From Agrococcus baldri (GTDB lineage Bacteria; Actinomycetota; Actinomycetes; Actinomycetales; Microbacteriaceae), in assembly GCA_007988785.1 (NCBI GenBank), contig BJUU01000001.1, positions 1 through 64,000 of the forward strand: a stretch of DNA of 64,000 bases, written 5' to 3'. Shown here in pieces: positions 1-11,102 of this stretch. The stretch's first letter is position 1, and each line of letters begins with the position of its first letter. Made by a program: the position numbers and the translations under genes. The notes beneath the pieces were generated by a model. It made no database searches and was not told where the DNA came from. It worked only from the letters and a program-made list of their open reading frames with translations.

Positions 1-1
1 C

Positions 2-367
2 CGACCCGGCCACTGGCGCATCGTCCCCACCCACCAACCCACCGACCGCTACGCCAGAACCACCCGCACCGGCACCAACCCCACAGCCACCACCACCACC
101 GCACACGCCGCCGCACCCAGCCCGACCATCAAGCTCCCCGACGAGACCAGCGCTCTGCCCGGTCCACGGCATGAGCAGCCGAGCCCCATCCCCGCGGAGA
201 CCAACCCACCACTGACCGTCCGGACTCCCCGGCCCGCCGTCAGCCACACACCCGGCGCCATCGAAGCCCGACTCCAGCACCTCGTCCACCGGCGGAGGCG
301 CCTGCCCCGATCCCGCACGGCGCCGTTCGACCTCCGACCCACACCACACATCGTGATGCGCACCTGA
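2..367 (+). CDS. C-terminal fragment of an unrecognised Pro/Thr-rich protein
   Basis: The frame is open from the window edge to a TGA at 365-367, giving 121 residues, and almost every codon ends in G or C, which supports real coding. The fragment begins RPGHWRIVPTHQPTDRYART and continues into a Thr/Ala/Pro-rich low-complexity stretch with an Arg-rich segment (VHRRRRLPRSR) near the end. No catalytic motif is visible. A Trp-containing beta-like start followed by a Pro/Thr tail resembles the C-terminal ends of DUF222/HNH endonucleases that are abundant in Microbacteriaceae, but that is a guess without the rest of the gene. Confidence 0.45.
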   Translation, partial: RPGHWRIVPTHQPTDRYARTTRTGTNPTATTTTAHAAAPSPTIKLPDETSALPGPRHEQPSPIPAETNPPLTVRTPRPAVSHTPGAIEARLQHLVHRRRRLPRSRTAPFDLRPTPHIVMRT

Positions 368-463
368 CGAGACGGCTGGCACGGCCCTCCACCAGCGTTC
401 CGCGCTACCGTTCGATGGTTCGCCGCTTCATCGCGCATCCGTCACCTGCACCGGGAGCCCGCC

Positions 464-1156
464 ATGTCGTCATCCACCCGCCGCCTGCCCGCCGCGCCGC
501 TCCTCGTCGTCGTCGCGGCCGCAGCACTGTCGCTGTCGGGCTGCCTCATGCCTCCGACCGGCGCGCCCTCCGCAGATCCGGCACCCGCGCCGCAGCCCAC
601 GACGACGACCGCACCCGTCCAGACATCTGCCGCCCCGACGCCAGAGGCATCAGCCGCCCCGCTGCCCGATCTCGTCGCGATCGGCACGCCGCTGCCGCCC
701 GGCATGCTCGCGGGCTGGGAGACGAGCATCCTCACCGACCCAGAGGCCTTCGCGGTCGAGCCCGACAGCACCTTCCCCGTGGGCCCCACGATCAGCGTCA
801 CGGAGATCGCGACCGACTGCACGTTCTGGGCCTACCAGGGCGTCGAGGAGCACGACTCGGGCGACGAGGCCGAGAACTCCGAATACGTCCTCGGCTTCCT
901 CTCCCAGTCATCCACCGACGAGTGGGAGCCCGATGTGTTCGAGCTCGCACCGTCATCGCAGGGTGTCGCGGTCGAGATGCTCTCCATCCTCAGCGAGGGC
1001 GACGACGGCAGCACGCGAGCCTGGTTCGCGCGTAACTTCCAGTCGAGCGGCTCCACGAGCTCGATCGTGGCCGCGTGCCCGGCTGGCGCGGGCGGGATCG
1101 ACCACATCGACGAGGTCATCGACGAGCACTTCCAGATCAACTTCCGGCAGCCGTAG
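464..1156 (+). CDS. Secreted lipoprotein of unknown function
   Basis: The 230-residue product has a classic lipoprotein signal: basic start (STRR), hydrophobic stretch at residues 12-24 and lipobox LSGC with the lipidated Cys at 27. A Pro/Thr/Ala-rich linker follows (about 30-70), typical of actinobacterial lipoproteins that must reach out from the membrane. The folded part (about 75-230) is acidic and has two Cys (in TDCTFW and AACPAG) that could form a disulfide. I do not recognise the domain. The start is an ATG with GGGAG upstream. It is convergent with dnaG, whose stop lies only 20 bases away. Confidence 0.75.
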   Translation: MSSSTRRLPAAPLLVVVAAAALSLSGCLMPPTGAPSADPAPAPQPTTTTAPVQTSAAPTPEASAAPLPDLVAIGTPLPPGMLAGWETSILTDPEAFAVEPDSTFPVGPTISVTEIATDCTFWAYQGVEEHDSGDEAENSEYVLGFLSQSSTDEWEPDVFELAPSSQGVAVEMLSILSEGDDGSTRAWFARNFQSSGSTSSIVAACPAGAGGIDHIDEVIDEHFQINFRQP

Positions 1157-1175
1157 CCGCAGCCGCAGCGTCGAT

Positions 1176-3026
1176 CTACTCCGAGCGCAGCGACCGCCGC
1201 TCGCGCTCGAGCTCGACGAGCTGCTCCTGCAGCCGCTTCGCCGCCTCCGGATCGCTCGTGCCCATCCGCTGCAGGCTGCCGAGCAGCTCGGCCTTGCGCC
1301 GCAGGATGTCGCGGTCGACGAGCGACGAGACCACCCCGCGCACATAGGCCTTCACGCCCTCCGCCGAAGCCTGCGGGATGGGCGACATCGCCAGCGCGCG
1401 CACGAGCGGCACGATCTCGGCGGGCACCGTGTCGGCGACCCGCTCCGAGAAGTCCGAGGCCTCGATCGCGTCGAGCGACGCGAGCACCCCGTCGCGCACC
1501 ACCGCGATCGACGGGTTCGCCACGTACGCCGACGCGCCGCGCGCCGCGAGATCCTTGCCCAGCACCGCCGGCTGCTGCAGCAGCGCCGCGATCGCGTCGC
1601 GCTCGAGCCGCGACGCCGGGTCGCGCTCCAGCTGCTTGAGCGCCACGTCGGCCGGCGGATGCTCGGGGGCGGCACCCTCGGCGGTGGGCGTCGGGCGCGG
1701 CCCGGCCTGGCGCACCGCCCGGCGCACCTCCTCGGGCGCGACACCGAGCCAGCCGGCCACCGTGCGCACGTAGCCGTCGGCGAGCGCCCGGTCGCGGATC
1801 GACTGCAGCACGGGCGCCGCGCGCCGCATCGCGGCCACACGCCCCTCGACGGTCTCGAGATCGTGCTCGGCGACGATGCGGCGCAGCATGAACTCGAACA
1901 GCGGCCGGCGCTGCTGCACGAGTTTGCGCACCGCGTCGTCGCCGCGCTCGAGCCGCAGGTCGCACGGGTCCAGCCCCTCCGGAGGGACGGCCACGAAGGT
2001 CTGCGCCGCGAAGCGCTGCTCCTCGGCGAAGGTGCGGGCCGCCGCCTTCTGACCGGCCTCGTCCGGGTCGAAGGTGAAGATGACGCGGCCGAGCGAGCGG
2101 GTGTCGGTCGTCGAGACGTCGCCCAGCACGCGCCGCAGCACCTTGATGTGGTCGACGCCGAAGGCGGTGCCGCACGTGGCGACCGCAGTCGTGACGCCCG
2201 CGAGGTGGCAGGCCATCACATCCGTGTAGCCCTCCACGACCACGGCCTCGTGGCCCTTCGCGATCTCGCGCTTCGCGAGGTCGAGCCCGTACAGCACCTG
2301 GCTCTTGCGGAAGATCGGCGTCTCTGGCGAGTTGAGGTACTTCGGCCCCTTGTCGTCCTCCGACAGCCGGCGCGCCCCGAAGCCGACCGTCGCGCCGGCG
2401 ACGTCGCGGATCGGCCAGATGAGCCGGCCGCGGAAGCGGTCGTAGCTGCCGCGCTGCCCCTCGCTCAGCAGGCCAGCGCCCAGCAGCTCCGCCTCGGTGA
2501 AGCCCTTGCCCCGCAGGTGCGACTTCAGCGCCTCGAACGAGGCCGGGGCGAAGCCGACCCCGAAGCGCTGCGCCGCCGCGAGGTCGAAGCCGCGCTCCCC
2601 CAGGAACCGCTGACCGAGCTCGGCCTGCGGCGTCAGCAGCTGCGCCTGGAAGAAGGCCTCCGCCTCGCGGCTGGCCTCGAGCAGCCGCAGCCGGCCGCTC
2701 GTCTCCTCCTGCGGCTTGCCGTCCTCGTAGTGCAGCGTGTAGCCGAGCTGCGCGGCGAAGCGCTCGACCGTCTCGGCGAAGGAGGTGTGGTCCATCGCCA
2801 TCACGAACTGGAAGGCGTCGCCATCCTCGCCGCAGCCGAAGCAGTGGTAGCGGCCCACGGCGGGCCGCACGTGGAAGGAGGGCGTGCGCTCGTCGTGGAA
2901 GGGGCACAGGCCCTTCATGCTGCCGACGCCGGCCGACTTCAGCGTGACGTGCTCGCCGACCACGTCGACGATCGAGATGCGCGCGCGCAGCTCGTCGATG
3001 TCGCTCCGCCGGATCCGCCCCGCCAT
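1176..3026 (-). CDS. dnaG: DNA primase DnaG
   Basis: Synthesises RNA primers for the replication fork. The 616-residue protein shows the CHC2 zinc ribbon (C41, H44, C62, C65), the catalytic core and the TOPRIM domain with the conserved Glu in VVEGYTD (about 262-269) and the DPDEAG motif (320-325). A C-terminal helicase-binding region follows. The frame is open upstream to 3197, but the ATG at 3026 gives the family-typical start MAGRIRRSD and lies 7 bases after the dgt stop, so I chose it. It is the last gene of the dusB-dgt-dnaG run, an order known from other actinobacteria (dgt-dnaG is a common pair). Confidence 0.96.
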   Translation of the reverse strand: MAGRIRRSDIDELRARISIVDVVGEHVTLKSAGVGSMKGLCPFHDERTPSFHVRPAVGRYHCFGCGEDGDAFQFVMAMDHTSFAETVERFAAQLGYTLHYEDGKPQEETSGRLRLLEASREAEAFFQAQLLTPQAELGQRFLGERGFDLAAAQRFGVGFAPASFEALKSHLRGKGFTEAELLGAGLLSEGQRGSYDRFRGRLIWPIRDVAGATVGFGARRLSEDDKGPKYLNSPETPIFRKSQVLYGLDLAKREIAKGHEAVVVEGYTDVMACHLAGVTTAVATCGTAFGVDHIKVLRRVLGDVSTTDTRSLGRVIFTFDPDEAGQKAAARTFAEEQRFAAQTFVAVPPEGLDPCDLRLERGDDAVRKLVQQRRPLFEFMLRRIVAEHDLETVEGRVAAMRRAAPVLQSIRDRALADGYVRTVAGWLGVAPEEVRRAVRQAGPRPTPTAEGAAPEHPPADVALKQLERDPASRLERDAIAALLQQPAVLGKDLAARGASAYVANPSIAVVRDGVLASLDAIEASDFSERVADTVPAEIVPLVRALAMSPIPQASAEGVKAYVRGVVSSLVDRDILRRKAELLGSLQRMGTSDPEAAKRLQEQLVELERERRSLRSE

Positions 3027-3033
3027 CGCCGCC

Positions 3034-4308
3034 TCAATCCCCCACGTGGCGCTCGTGCCAGGCGAACGCGCCGCGATCGGTGAGGCTCGCCACCTGGTCG
3101 ACGACCACGCGCGCACGCGCAGCGTCGTCGGCAGCCGCGGCCCAGTCGTCGGCGTAGGCGCGGTCGAGCGCATCCGGCCCGATGCGCAGCAGCGCATCCG
3201 CGAGCTCCTGCAGCACGCGCCGCTGGCTCGCGTAGATCGGCTGGCGACGCTCGGCCAGGATGAAGCTCGCCGCCGTGCCCTTCAGCACCGCGATCTCCGC
3301 GCGCACCTCGCGCGGCACCTCGACGGTGCCGCCGAAGCGCGCCAGCGGGCCCTCGTGCGTCTCGCGCGTCAGCCGGATCGCGGCGTTCGCGAACCGCCCG
3401 ATGAGCTTCGAGGTGAGGTTCTTCAGCCTCGCGTGGTCGGCGCGCGAGCCGTCGAAGGAGCGCACCCAGGTCTCGAGGTCGTCGAGCCGGTCGAAGGCGG
3501 CGAGCAGGTCGTCGCGCGAGAACTCCGGCCCTACCCACGTCATCATCATCGAGACGAGCTCGTCGTGGCCGACCCGGCTCTGCAGCTTCGCGACGTCGAC
3601 GTAGCCGCCCACCACCGCGTCCTCGAAGTCGTGCACTGAGTAGGCGATGTCGTCGGCGAGATCCATCACCTGCGCCTCGATCGACGGGCGGCCCTCGGGT
3701 GCGCCCTCGCGCATCCACTCGAAGGCCTCGCGGTCGTCGGCGTAGTAGCCGAACTTGATGCGCCCGGATGCGTCGTGCACGTCGTTCGCGGACGGCCACG
3801 GGTACTTGCACGCGGCGTCGACGCTCGCGCGCGTCAGGTTGAGCCCGTAGGGGCGGCCGCCCCGCAGCACCTTCGGCTCGAGCCGGGTGATGACGCGCAG
3901 GGTCTGCGCGTTGCCTTCGAAGCCGCCGATCGTCAGCGCCCACTCGTTGAGGCCGCGCTCGCCGTTGTGGCCGAACGGCGGATGCCCGATGTCGTGGGCG
4001 AGGCACGCAGTGTCGACGACGTCGGGGTCGAGCCGCAGCTCGCCGGCGATCTCCCGGCCGACCTGCGCCACCTCGAGCGAGTGCGTGAGCCGCGTGCGCG
4101 AGTCGTCGAAGCCCATCGTGGGCGAGAGCACCTGCGTCTTCTGCCCCAGCCGGCGGAAGGCGCTCGAGTGCAGCAGCCGGGCGCGGTCGCGCGCGAAGTC
4201 GGTGCGGGCGGAGCGGTGCACCTCCGGCAGGCGCCGCTCGGCGTCGTGCTCGCCGTAGCCCAGCGGTCGGTGCGTGTACGGCACGGCGGCCTGCGCGTCA
4301 GCCGCCAC
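3034..4308 (-). CDS. dgt: Deoxyguanosinetriphosphate triphosphohydrolase-like protein
   Basis: HD-domain dNTPase that cleaves dNTPs to nucleosides and triphosphate; in actinobacteria it is thought to help balance dNTP pools. The 424 residues carry the metal-binding HD set: H76 in RTRLTH and H105-D106 in ACLAHD, followed by IGHPPFGHNGE. The start is a GTG at 4308, inside the 3' end of dusB (11-base overlap), so the two are probably translationally coupled. Its stop lies 7 bases before the dnaG start. Confidence 0.93.
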   Translation of the reverse strand: MAADAQAAVPYTHRPLGYGEHDAERRLPEVHRSARTDFARDRARLLHSSAFRRLGQKTQVLSPTMGFDDSRTRLTHSLEVAQVGREIAGELRLDPDVVDTACLAHDIGHPPFGHNGERGLNEWALTIGGFEGNAQTLRVITRLEPKVLRGGRPYGLNLTRASVDAACKYPWPSANDVHDASGRIKFGYYADDREAFEWMREGAPEGRPSIEAQVMDLADDIAYSVHDFEDAVVGGYVDVAKLQSRVGHDELVSMMMTWVGPEFSRDDLLAAFDRLDDLETWVRSFDGSRADHARLKNLTSKLIGRFANAAIRLTRETHEGPLARFGGTVEVPREVRAEIAVLKGTAASFILAERRQPIYASQRRVLQELADALLRIGPDALDRAYADDWAAAADDAARARVVVDQVASLTDRGAFAWHERHVGD

Positions 4309-5446
4309 GGGTGTCGCTCTCGTCCTCGATGAGCGCGTCGCGCTGCGCGGGGCTCAGCTCGGGGCTGTCGAGCCAGCCCTCCGGCAGCGCCGGCCTGCGC
4401 GGGCTGCCGGCGCGGCCGCGCTGCCCCTCGACGCCCTCCGCGTTGTACGGCGAATCCTGATCGAGCGCGCCGAGCAGCTCGTCGAGCTGCGCGAGCGAGA
4501 CGACCGCGGCGAGCGCGCGCCGGGCGTCGCCGCCGATGGGATAGCCCTTGAAGTACCAGGCGACGTGCTTGCGGATGTCGCGGCAGGCGCGATCCTCCTC
4601 GTCGAAGAACTCGACCAGCAGCTCGGCGTGGCGACGGAATGCATCCGCCACCTGGCCGAGGCTCGGCCGGTGCCGCTCGTCGCTGCCGGAGAACGCGGCG
4701 GCGAGGTCGCCGAACAGCCACGGGCGACCGAGGCAGCCGCGGCCCACGACGACCCCGTCGGCGCCGGTCTCGTCGAGCATGCGCAGCGCATCCTCCGCCT
4801 GCCAGATGTCGCCGTTGCCGAGCACCGGGATCGAGGTGACGCGCTGCTTGAGCTGTGCGATGGCATCCCAGTCGGCCGTGCCCGAGTAGTGCTGCGCCGC
4901 CGTGCGGCCGTGCAGGGCGACCGCCGCGACGCCCGCGTCCTCGGCGATGCGACCGGCGTCGAGGTAGGTGAGGTGCTCGTCGTCGATGCCCTTGCGCATC
5001 TTCACGGTGACGGGGATGTCGCCGGCGCGCTGCACGGCGCGCTGCACGATGGCGGCGAAGAGGTCGCGCTTCCACGGCAGGGCGCTGCCGCCGCCGCGGC
5101 GCGTGACCTTCGGCACGGGGCAGCCGAAGTTCAGGTCGATGTGGTCGGCGCGATCCTCGTCGACGAGGATGGCGACCGCCTGCTCGACCGTCCTGGGGTC
5201 GACTCCGTAGAGCTGCACCGAGCGCAGCGACTCCGACTCGTGGTGGCTGATGAGCCGCATGGTCTCGGGCGTGCGCTCGACCAGCGCCCGCGTCGTGATC
5301 ATCTCGCTCACGTAGAGGCCCGCGCCGTACTCCCGGCACAGCCGGCGGAACGCCGTGTTGGTGATCCCGGCCATGGGCGCGAGCACGACGGGCGTGTCGA
5401 GGGCGATGGGCCCGATCGACAGCGCCGGCAGCGTGCTCGTCGCCAT
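4298..5446 (-). CDS. dusB: tRNA-dihydrouridine synthase (DusB family)
   Basis: FMN enzyme that reduces specific uridines of tRNA to dihydrouridine using NADPH. The TIM-barrel start LAPMAGITN (22-30) is the flavin-binding signature, NFGCP (106-110) holds the catalytic Cys109, and VVGRGCLGRPWLF near residue 235 is the phosphate-binding loop. I place the start at the ATG at 5446, 17 bases after the glyS stop; the frame is open far upstream only as antisense of glyS. At 382 residues it has the normal family length. The 3' end overlaps dgt. Confidence 0.93.
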   Translation of the reverse strand: MATSTLPALSIGPIALDTPVVLAPMAGITNTAFRRLCREYGAGLYVSEMITTRALVERTPETMRLISHHESESLRSVQLYGVDPRTVEQAVAILVDEDRADHIDLNFGCPVPKVTRRGGGSALPWKRDLFAAIVQRAVQRAGDIPVTVKMRKGIDDEHLTYLDAGRIAEDAGVAAVALHGRTAAQHYSGTADWDAIAQLKQRVTSIPVLGNGDIWQAEDALRMLDETGADGVVVGRGCLGRPWLFGDLAAAFSGSDERHRPSLGQVADAFRRHAELLVEFFDEEDRACRDIRKHVAWYFKGYPIGGDARRALAAVVSLAQLDELLGALDQDSPYNAEGVEGQRGRAGSPRRPALPEGWLDSPELSPAQRDALIEDESDTRGG

Positions 5447-5463
5447 GCTCACGCTCCCCACAT

Positions 5464-6843
5464 TCAAGCTCCGATGAGCCCCTGCGCGAGGTGCGCCTCG
5501 AGCTCGGAGACCTTCACGCGGGTCTGCTGCATCGAGTCGCGCTCGCGCACGGTGACGGCGTCGTCCTCGAGCGAGTCGAAGTCGACCGTGACGCAGTAGG
5601 GCGTGCCCACCTCGTCCTGTCGGCGGTAGCGGCGGCCGATGGCGCCGGCGTCGTCGAAGTCGATCGCCCAATGCGCGCGCAGGCGGCCGGCGATCTCGCG
5701 CGCGAGCGGCGAGAGCTGCTCGTTGCGGCTCAGCGGCAGCACGGCGACCTTGACCGGCGCGAGGCGCGCGTCGAGGTGCAGCACGGTGCGGGTGTCGGTG
5801 CCGCCCTTGGCGTTCGGCACCTCCTCCTCGTCGTAGGCGTCGACGAGGAAGGCCATCATGCTGCGGGTGAGGCCGAAGGACGGCTCGATGACGTAGGGCG
5901 TGTACTTCTCGCCGGTGGCCTGGTCGAAGTAGACCAGATCCTTGCCAGACGCCTTCGAGTGCGAGAGCAGGTCGAAGTCGGTGCGGTTGGCGACGCCCAT
6001 GAGCTCGCCCCACTCGGAGCCCTGGAAGCCGAAGCGGTACTCGAAGTCGATCGTGCCGGCCGAGTAGTGGGCGCGCTCGTCCTCGGGCACGTCGAAGCGG
6101 CGCATGTTCGCCTCGTCGATGCCGAGCTCGAGGAACCATGCCCAGCACGCCTCGACCCAGCGGTCGAACCACTCGGGAGCGTCGGCGGGCGGCACGAAGA
6201 ACTCGATCTCCATCTGCTCGAACTCGCGGGTGCGGAAGATGAAGTTGCCCGGCGTGATCTCGTTGCGGAACGCCTTGCCGACCTGGCCGATGCCGAACGG
6301 CGGCTTCTTGCGCGCGACCGTGACGACGTTGAGGAAGTTCGTGAAGATGCCCTGCGCCGTCTCCGGTCGCAGGTACTCCTGGCCGGCCTCGTTGTCGACC
6401 GGGCCCAGGAACGTCTTCATCAGGCCCGAGAACATCTGCGGCTCGGTCCACTTGCCGGTCGTGCCGCAGTCGGGGCAGGTGATCTCCTCCATCGAGGCGG
6501 CCGCTCGGCCCTTCTTGGCCTCGAACGCCTCCTGCAGGTGGTCCTGGCGGTGCCGCTTGTGGCACTGCAGGCACTCGACGAGCGGGTCGGTGAAGGTGGC
6601 GACGTGACCGGATGCGTTCCACACGGCCTTGGGGAGGACGATGGACGAGTCGAGGCCGACCATGTCGTCGCGACCCTGCACGAACGTCTTCCACCACTGG
6701 CGCTTGATGTTCTCCTTCAGCGCCACGCCGAGGGGGCCGTAGTCCCACGCAGAGCGCGATCCCCCGTAGATCTCGCCCGCCTGGAACACGAAGCCGCGTC
6801 GCTTCGCGAGGTTGATGACGGCGTCGAGACGGTTCTGGGCCAC
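5464..6843 (-). CDS. glyS: Glycyl-tRNA synthetase (alpha2 class II type)
   Basis: Charges tRNA-Gly. The 459-residue length matches the homodimeric bacterial/eukaryal-type enzyme rather than the split alpha/beta form. Visible class II elements are motif 2 ([10 protein letters not shown]) and motif 3 (GLTRSMMA), plus two Cys pairs (CLQC, CPDC) around residues 85-125 that form a zinc-like insertion. The GTG start at 6843 has GAGGAG 6 bases upstream and a TAGAAT -10 box at 6901-6906. It heads the minus-strand run glyS-dusB-dgt-dnaG. Confidence 0.96.
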   Translation of the reverse strand: MAQNRLDAVINLAKRRGFVFQAGEIYGGSRSAWDYGPLGVALKENIKRQWWKTFVQGRDDMVGLDSSIVLPKAVWNASGHVATFTDPLVECLQCHKRHRQDHLQEAFEAKKGRAAASMEEITCPDCGTTGKWTEPQMFSGLMKTFLGPVDNEAGQEYLRPETAQGIFTNFLNVVTVARKKPPFGIGQVGKAFRNEITPGNFIFRTREFEQMEIEFFVPPADAPEWFDRWVEACWAWFLELGIDEANMRRFDVPEDERAHYSAGTIDFEYRFGFQGSEWGELMGVANRTDFDLLSHSKASGKDLVYFDQATGEKYTPYVIEPSFGLTRSMMAFLVDAYDEEEVPNAKGGTDTRTVLHLDARLAPVKVAVLPLSRNEQLSPLAREIAGRLRAHWAIDFDDAGAIGRRYRRQDEVGTPYCVTVDFDSLEDDAVTVRERDSMQQTRVKVSELEAHLAQGLIGA

Positions 6844-6900
6844 GGATGCTCCTCGGGGTCGGCCGTGCGCCCCTGGCTGGGGTGCGGCACGTGAACTTCG

Positions 6901-6906
6901 ATTCTA
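6901..6906 (-). promoter_or_regulatory. -10 box of the glyS promoter
   Basis: The minus strand reads TAGAAT here, about 58 bases upstream of the glyS GTG. No clear -35 is visible at 17 bases. Confidence 0.5.
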
Positions 6907-6989
6907 CCGACCGGGCGCTGTGCGCGCGGCCGCCGCCGGCGCATCCGTGGACTGCGTGCGCGCGGATGTCTGCGCATAGGACGCTGGGA

Positions 6990-6995
6990 TAGGCT
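6990..6995 (+). promoter_or_regulatory. -10 box for the nucleotidyltransferase gene
   Basis: TAGGCT lies 47 bases upstream of the ATG at 7043. The mRNA would carry the strong GAGGAGGG ribosome site at about 7031-7038. Confidence 0.4.
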
Positions 6996-7042
6996 CACGG
7001 CCTGGGTGTGCGCGCCCCGGATCCCGGCGACGAGGAGGGCTG

Positions 7043-7654
7043 ATGCAGAGCGACGAGCAGCTTGAGCTCTACGGTGCCTGGGCCGAGCGCTGGCCGGCCG
7101 ATGCTGCGGAGCTGCTCGACGGCTACTCGGGAGCCTGGTGGGTCGGCGGCGGCTGGGCGATCGACACGGCGCTCGGGCGCGAGCGGCCCCACGGCGACAT
7201 CGACATCGTCATCCCCCGCAGCGAGCTGAGCCTGCTGCGCGGCTGGCTGGGCGGCAAGTGGCAGCTGTGGTGCGCGTTCCAGGGCGCGCTCAAGCCGCTG
7301 CTCACGCACGACTCCGACGTGCTGCCGATCGGCACCACGAGCATCTGGCTGCGCCGCAGCGCCTACGGCCTGTGGGAATACGAGGTGCTGCTCGATCCCA
7401 GCGACGGCGAGACCTGGCGGTTCCGCCGCGACACCGCCGTGACGCTGCCGATCGACGAGGCGCTCGTGACGAAGGACAGCATCCGCTATGCGAAGCCGGA
7501 GATCGTGCTGGCCTACGCGGCCGCCGAGCATGCGGACGTCGAGTGGCTCGACGAGGCGCTGCCGGCGCTCGACGCCGAGGCGCGCGCGTGGCTCGCCGAG
7601 CGGCTCGCCGACGACCACCCGTGGCGGAAGCGGCTGCAGGCGCCTCAGGCCTGA
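7043..7654 (+). CDS. Nucleotidyltransferase-fold protein, ANT(2'')-like
   Basis: The 203 residues begin with a helical stretch and then show the nucleotidyltransferase core: VGGGWAID followed by [14 protein letters not shown] (about residues 33-56), the G-G-x-x-D-x-D arrangement in which the two Asp bind metal. This spacing, with RPHGDID, resembles aminoglycoside 2''-adenylyltransferase relatives that are common in actinobacteria and rarely tested. The C-terminal half is Trp-rich. A strong ribosome site (GAGGAGGG) precedes the ATG. It stands alone and runs convergently into uppS with a 10-base overlap. Resistance is possible but unproven; a housekeeping or toxin-antitoxin-like role cannot be excluded. 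Confidence 0.75.
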   Translation: MQSDEQLELYGAWAERWPADAAELLDGYSGAWWVGGGWAIDTALGRERPHGDIDIVIPRSELSLLRGWLGGKWQLWCAFQGALKPLLTHDSDVLPIGTTSIWLRRSAYGLWEYEVLLDPSDGETWRFRRDTAVTLPIDEALVTKDSIRYAKPEIVLAYAAAEHADVEWLDEALPALDAEARAWLAERLADDHPWRKRLQAPQA

Positions 7655-8463
7655 TCCGGCGCGTCGACGGCGCCGCCGAAGCGGCGGTCGCGGCCCGTGT
7701 AGATGTCGAGCGCGTGCCAGAGGTCGCGGCGCGTGAAGTCGGGCCAGAGCCGGTCGAGGAAGACCATCTCGGCGTAGGCGCCCTGGTAGGTCAGGAAGTT
7801 CGAGATGCGCTGCTCCCCAGAGGAGCGGATGAACAGGTCGACATCCGGCACGTCCGCGTTGTACATGCGGCTGCGCACGAGCCTGTCTGTGACGCTCGCG
7901 GGCTTCAGCCTGCCGGCCGCGACGTCCGCGGCGATCGAGCGCACCGCATCCGTGATCTCCAGGGTGCCGCCGTAGTTCACGCACATCTGCAGGGTCATGG
8001 CGCTGTTGCCCGCGGTGCGCCGCTCGGCCTCCTCCAGCTCGCTGATGACGCTCGGCCACAGGCGCGGCCTGCGCCCTGCCCAGCGCACCCGCACGCCCCA
8101 CGCGTCGAGCTGATCGCGGCGGCGTCGCAGCACGGCCTTGTTGAAGCCCATCAGGAAGCGCACCTCGTCGGGGCTGCGCTTCCAGTTCTCGGTCGAGAAC
8201 GCGTAGACCGACAGGTGCTCGATGCCCGCCTGCAGCGCGCCCGCGACGACATCGAGCAGCACCGCCTCGCCCGCCGCGTGGCCCTGCGTGCGCGTGAGGC
8301 CGCGCTGGTTGGCCCATCGGCCGTTGCCGTCCATGATGATCGCGACGTGCTTCGGCAGGCTGCCGCGCTCGTAGGCGGGCGGATGCTCGCCCGTCCAGTC
8401 GATCGGCTTGCGCTCGATGCCGGGATCGCGGCTCTGATCGGGGCCCTGGTCGCGGCCGCTCAC
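7645..8463 (-). CDS. uppS: Isoprenyl (undecaprenyl/decaprenyl) diphosphate synthase
   Basis: Cis-prenyltransferase that makes the C50/C55 polyprenyl carrier for peptidoglycan and cell-wall glycans. [11 protein letters not shown] (41-51) contains the catalytic Asp45, and [10 protein letters not shown] and AYAEMVFLD near the C-terminus are the substrate-binding signatures. The GTG start at 8463 overlaps the recO stop as GTGA, giving a 272-residue protein, and recO-uppS is a standard actinobacterial pair. The C-terminal tail (about residues 260-272) is Asp/Ala-rich and non-conserved. Confidence 0.95.
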   Translation of the reverse strand: MSGRDQGPDQSRDPGIERKPIDWTGEHPPAYERGSLPKHVAIIMDGNGRWANQRGLTRTQGHAAGEAVLLDVVAGALQAGIEHLSVYAFSTENWKRSPDEVRFLMGFNKAVLRRRRDQLDAWGVRVRWAGRRPRLWPSVISELEEAERRTAGNSAMTLQMCVNYGGTLEITDAVRSIAADVAAGRLKPASVTDRLVRSRMYNADVPDVDLFIRSSGEQRISNFLTYQGAYAEMVFLDRLWPDFTRRDLWHALDIYTGRDRRFGGAVDAPDQA

Positions 8464-9191
8464 TGCGTGCCCCGATCGACGTGCTCGAGGCTGCGCAGGC
8501 CGCGCTCGAGGTGCCACTGCACGTAGGCCGAGACGGCACCGGATGCGCGGCTGCGCACACCGTGGTGCGTCGCCTCGGCCGCATCCCAGTCGCCCGTCAG
8601 CAGCGCCGTCAGCAGCTCGAGCGTCGGCGGGTCGACGCGCAGCGCGCCGGGAGGGGCGGCGCTGTCGGCCACCATGCCGCCCAGCTGCGGCACGAACGCG
8701 CCGTGCGGCCCGGGCTCGCCCGTGACGGCGCAGTCGCCGAACGATGGCGCCCAGCCGGCCACCGACAGCGCCCGCAGCAGATAGGAGTCGAGCGTGAGCG
8801 AGGGGTCGTGCTCGGCGCGCGCGAGGCTGCGCAGCGCGCCGACGAGCAGCAGGTACTGCTGCCTCGAGGCATCCTCGTCGGTGAGCCGGTCGGCCGTCTC
8901 GACCATCGCCGCGGCCGCCGTGTAGGCGCGGTAGTCGGCGACGATCACGGGCGCGTAGGCGCCGAGCGTCACCGCCTGCGTGACGATGTCGAGGCTGCGG
9001 CCGACCGCGAGCTGCAGGTCGGCGACCATGAAGGGCTCGAGCCGCGCCCCGAACCGCGACGAGGTGCGCCGCACGCCCTTCGCGACCGCGCGCACCTTGC
9101 CGTGCTCGCGCGTCAGCAGCGTGACGATGCGGTCGGCCTCCCCCAGCTGGTGGGTGCGGAGGACGACGCCCTCGTCGCGGTACGTGGGCAC
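8460..9191 (-). CDS. recO: DNA repair protein RecO
   Basis: Loads RecA onto SSB-coated single-stranded DNA. The N-terminal OB fold begins with [20 protein letters not shown], the strongest family signature, and is followed by the helical RecO C domain. The four-Cys zinc module of many RecO proteins is incomplete here (only CAVTGE is visible near residue 150), which is seen in some lineages. The GTG start at 9191 follows directly on the leuA stop at 9192-9194. It is 243 residues, normal length. Confidence 0.93.
   Translation of the reverse strand: MPTYRDEGVVLRTHQLGEADRIVTLLTREHGKVRAVAKGVRRTSSRFGARLEPFMVADLQLAVGRSLDIVTQAVTLGAYAPVIVADYRAYTAAAAMVETADRLTDEDASRQQYLLLVGALRSLARAEHDPSLTLDSYLLRALSVAGWAPSFGDCAVTGEPGPHGAFVPQLGGMVADSAAPPGALRVDPPTLELLTALLTGDWDAAEATHHGVRSRASGAVSAYVQWHLERGLRSLEHVDRGTQ

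Positions 9192-11102
<1,911 letters not shown>

Noticed and set aside
49-438. Minus-strand 129-residue frame at the window start
   Set aside because: Val/Gly/Arg-rich with no motif; the plus frame shows better codon use.
933-3083. Plus-strand 716-residue frame over dnaG
   Set aside because: Antisense of the clear DnaG gene; Arg/Ala/Leu/Pro composition without motifs.
8460-9191. Degenerate RecO because the zinc Cys are incomplete
   Set aside because: Several bacterial RecO proteins lack the zinc module; length and N-terminal OB fold are normal.
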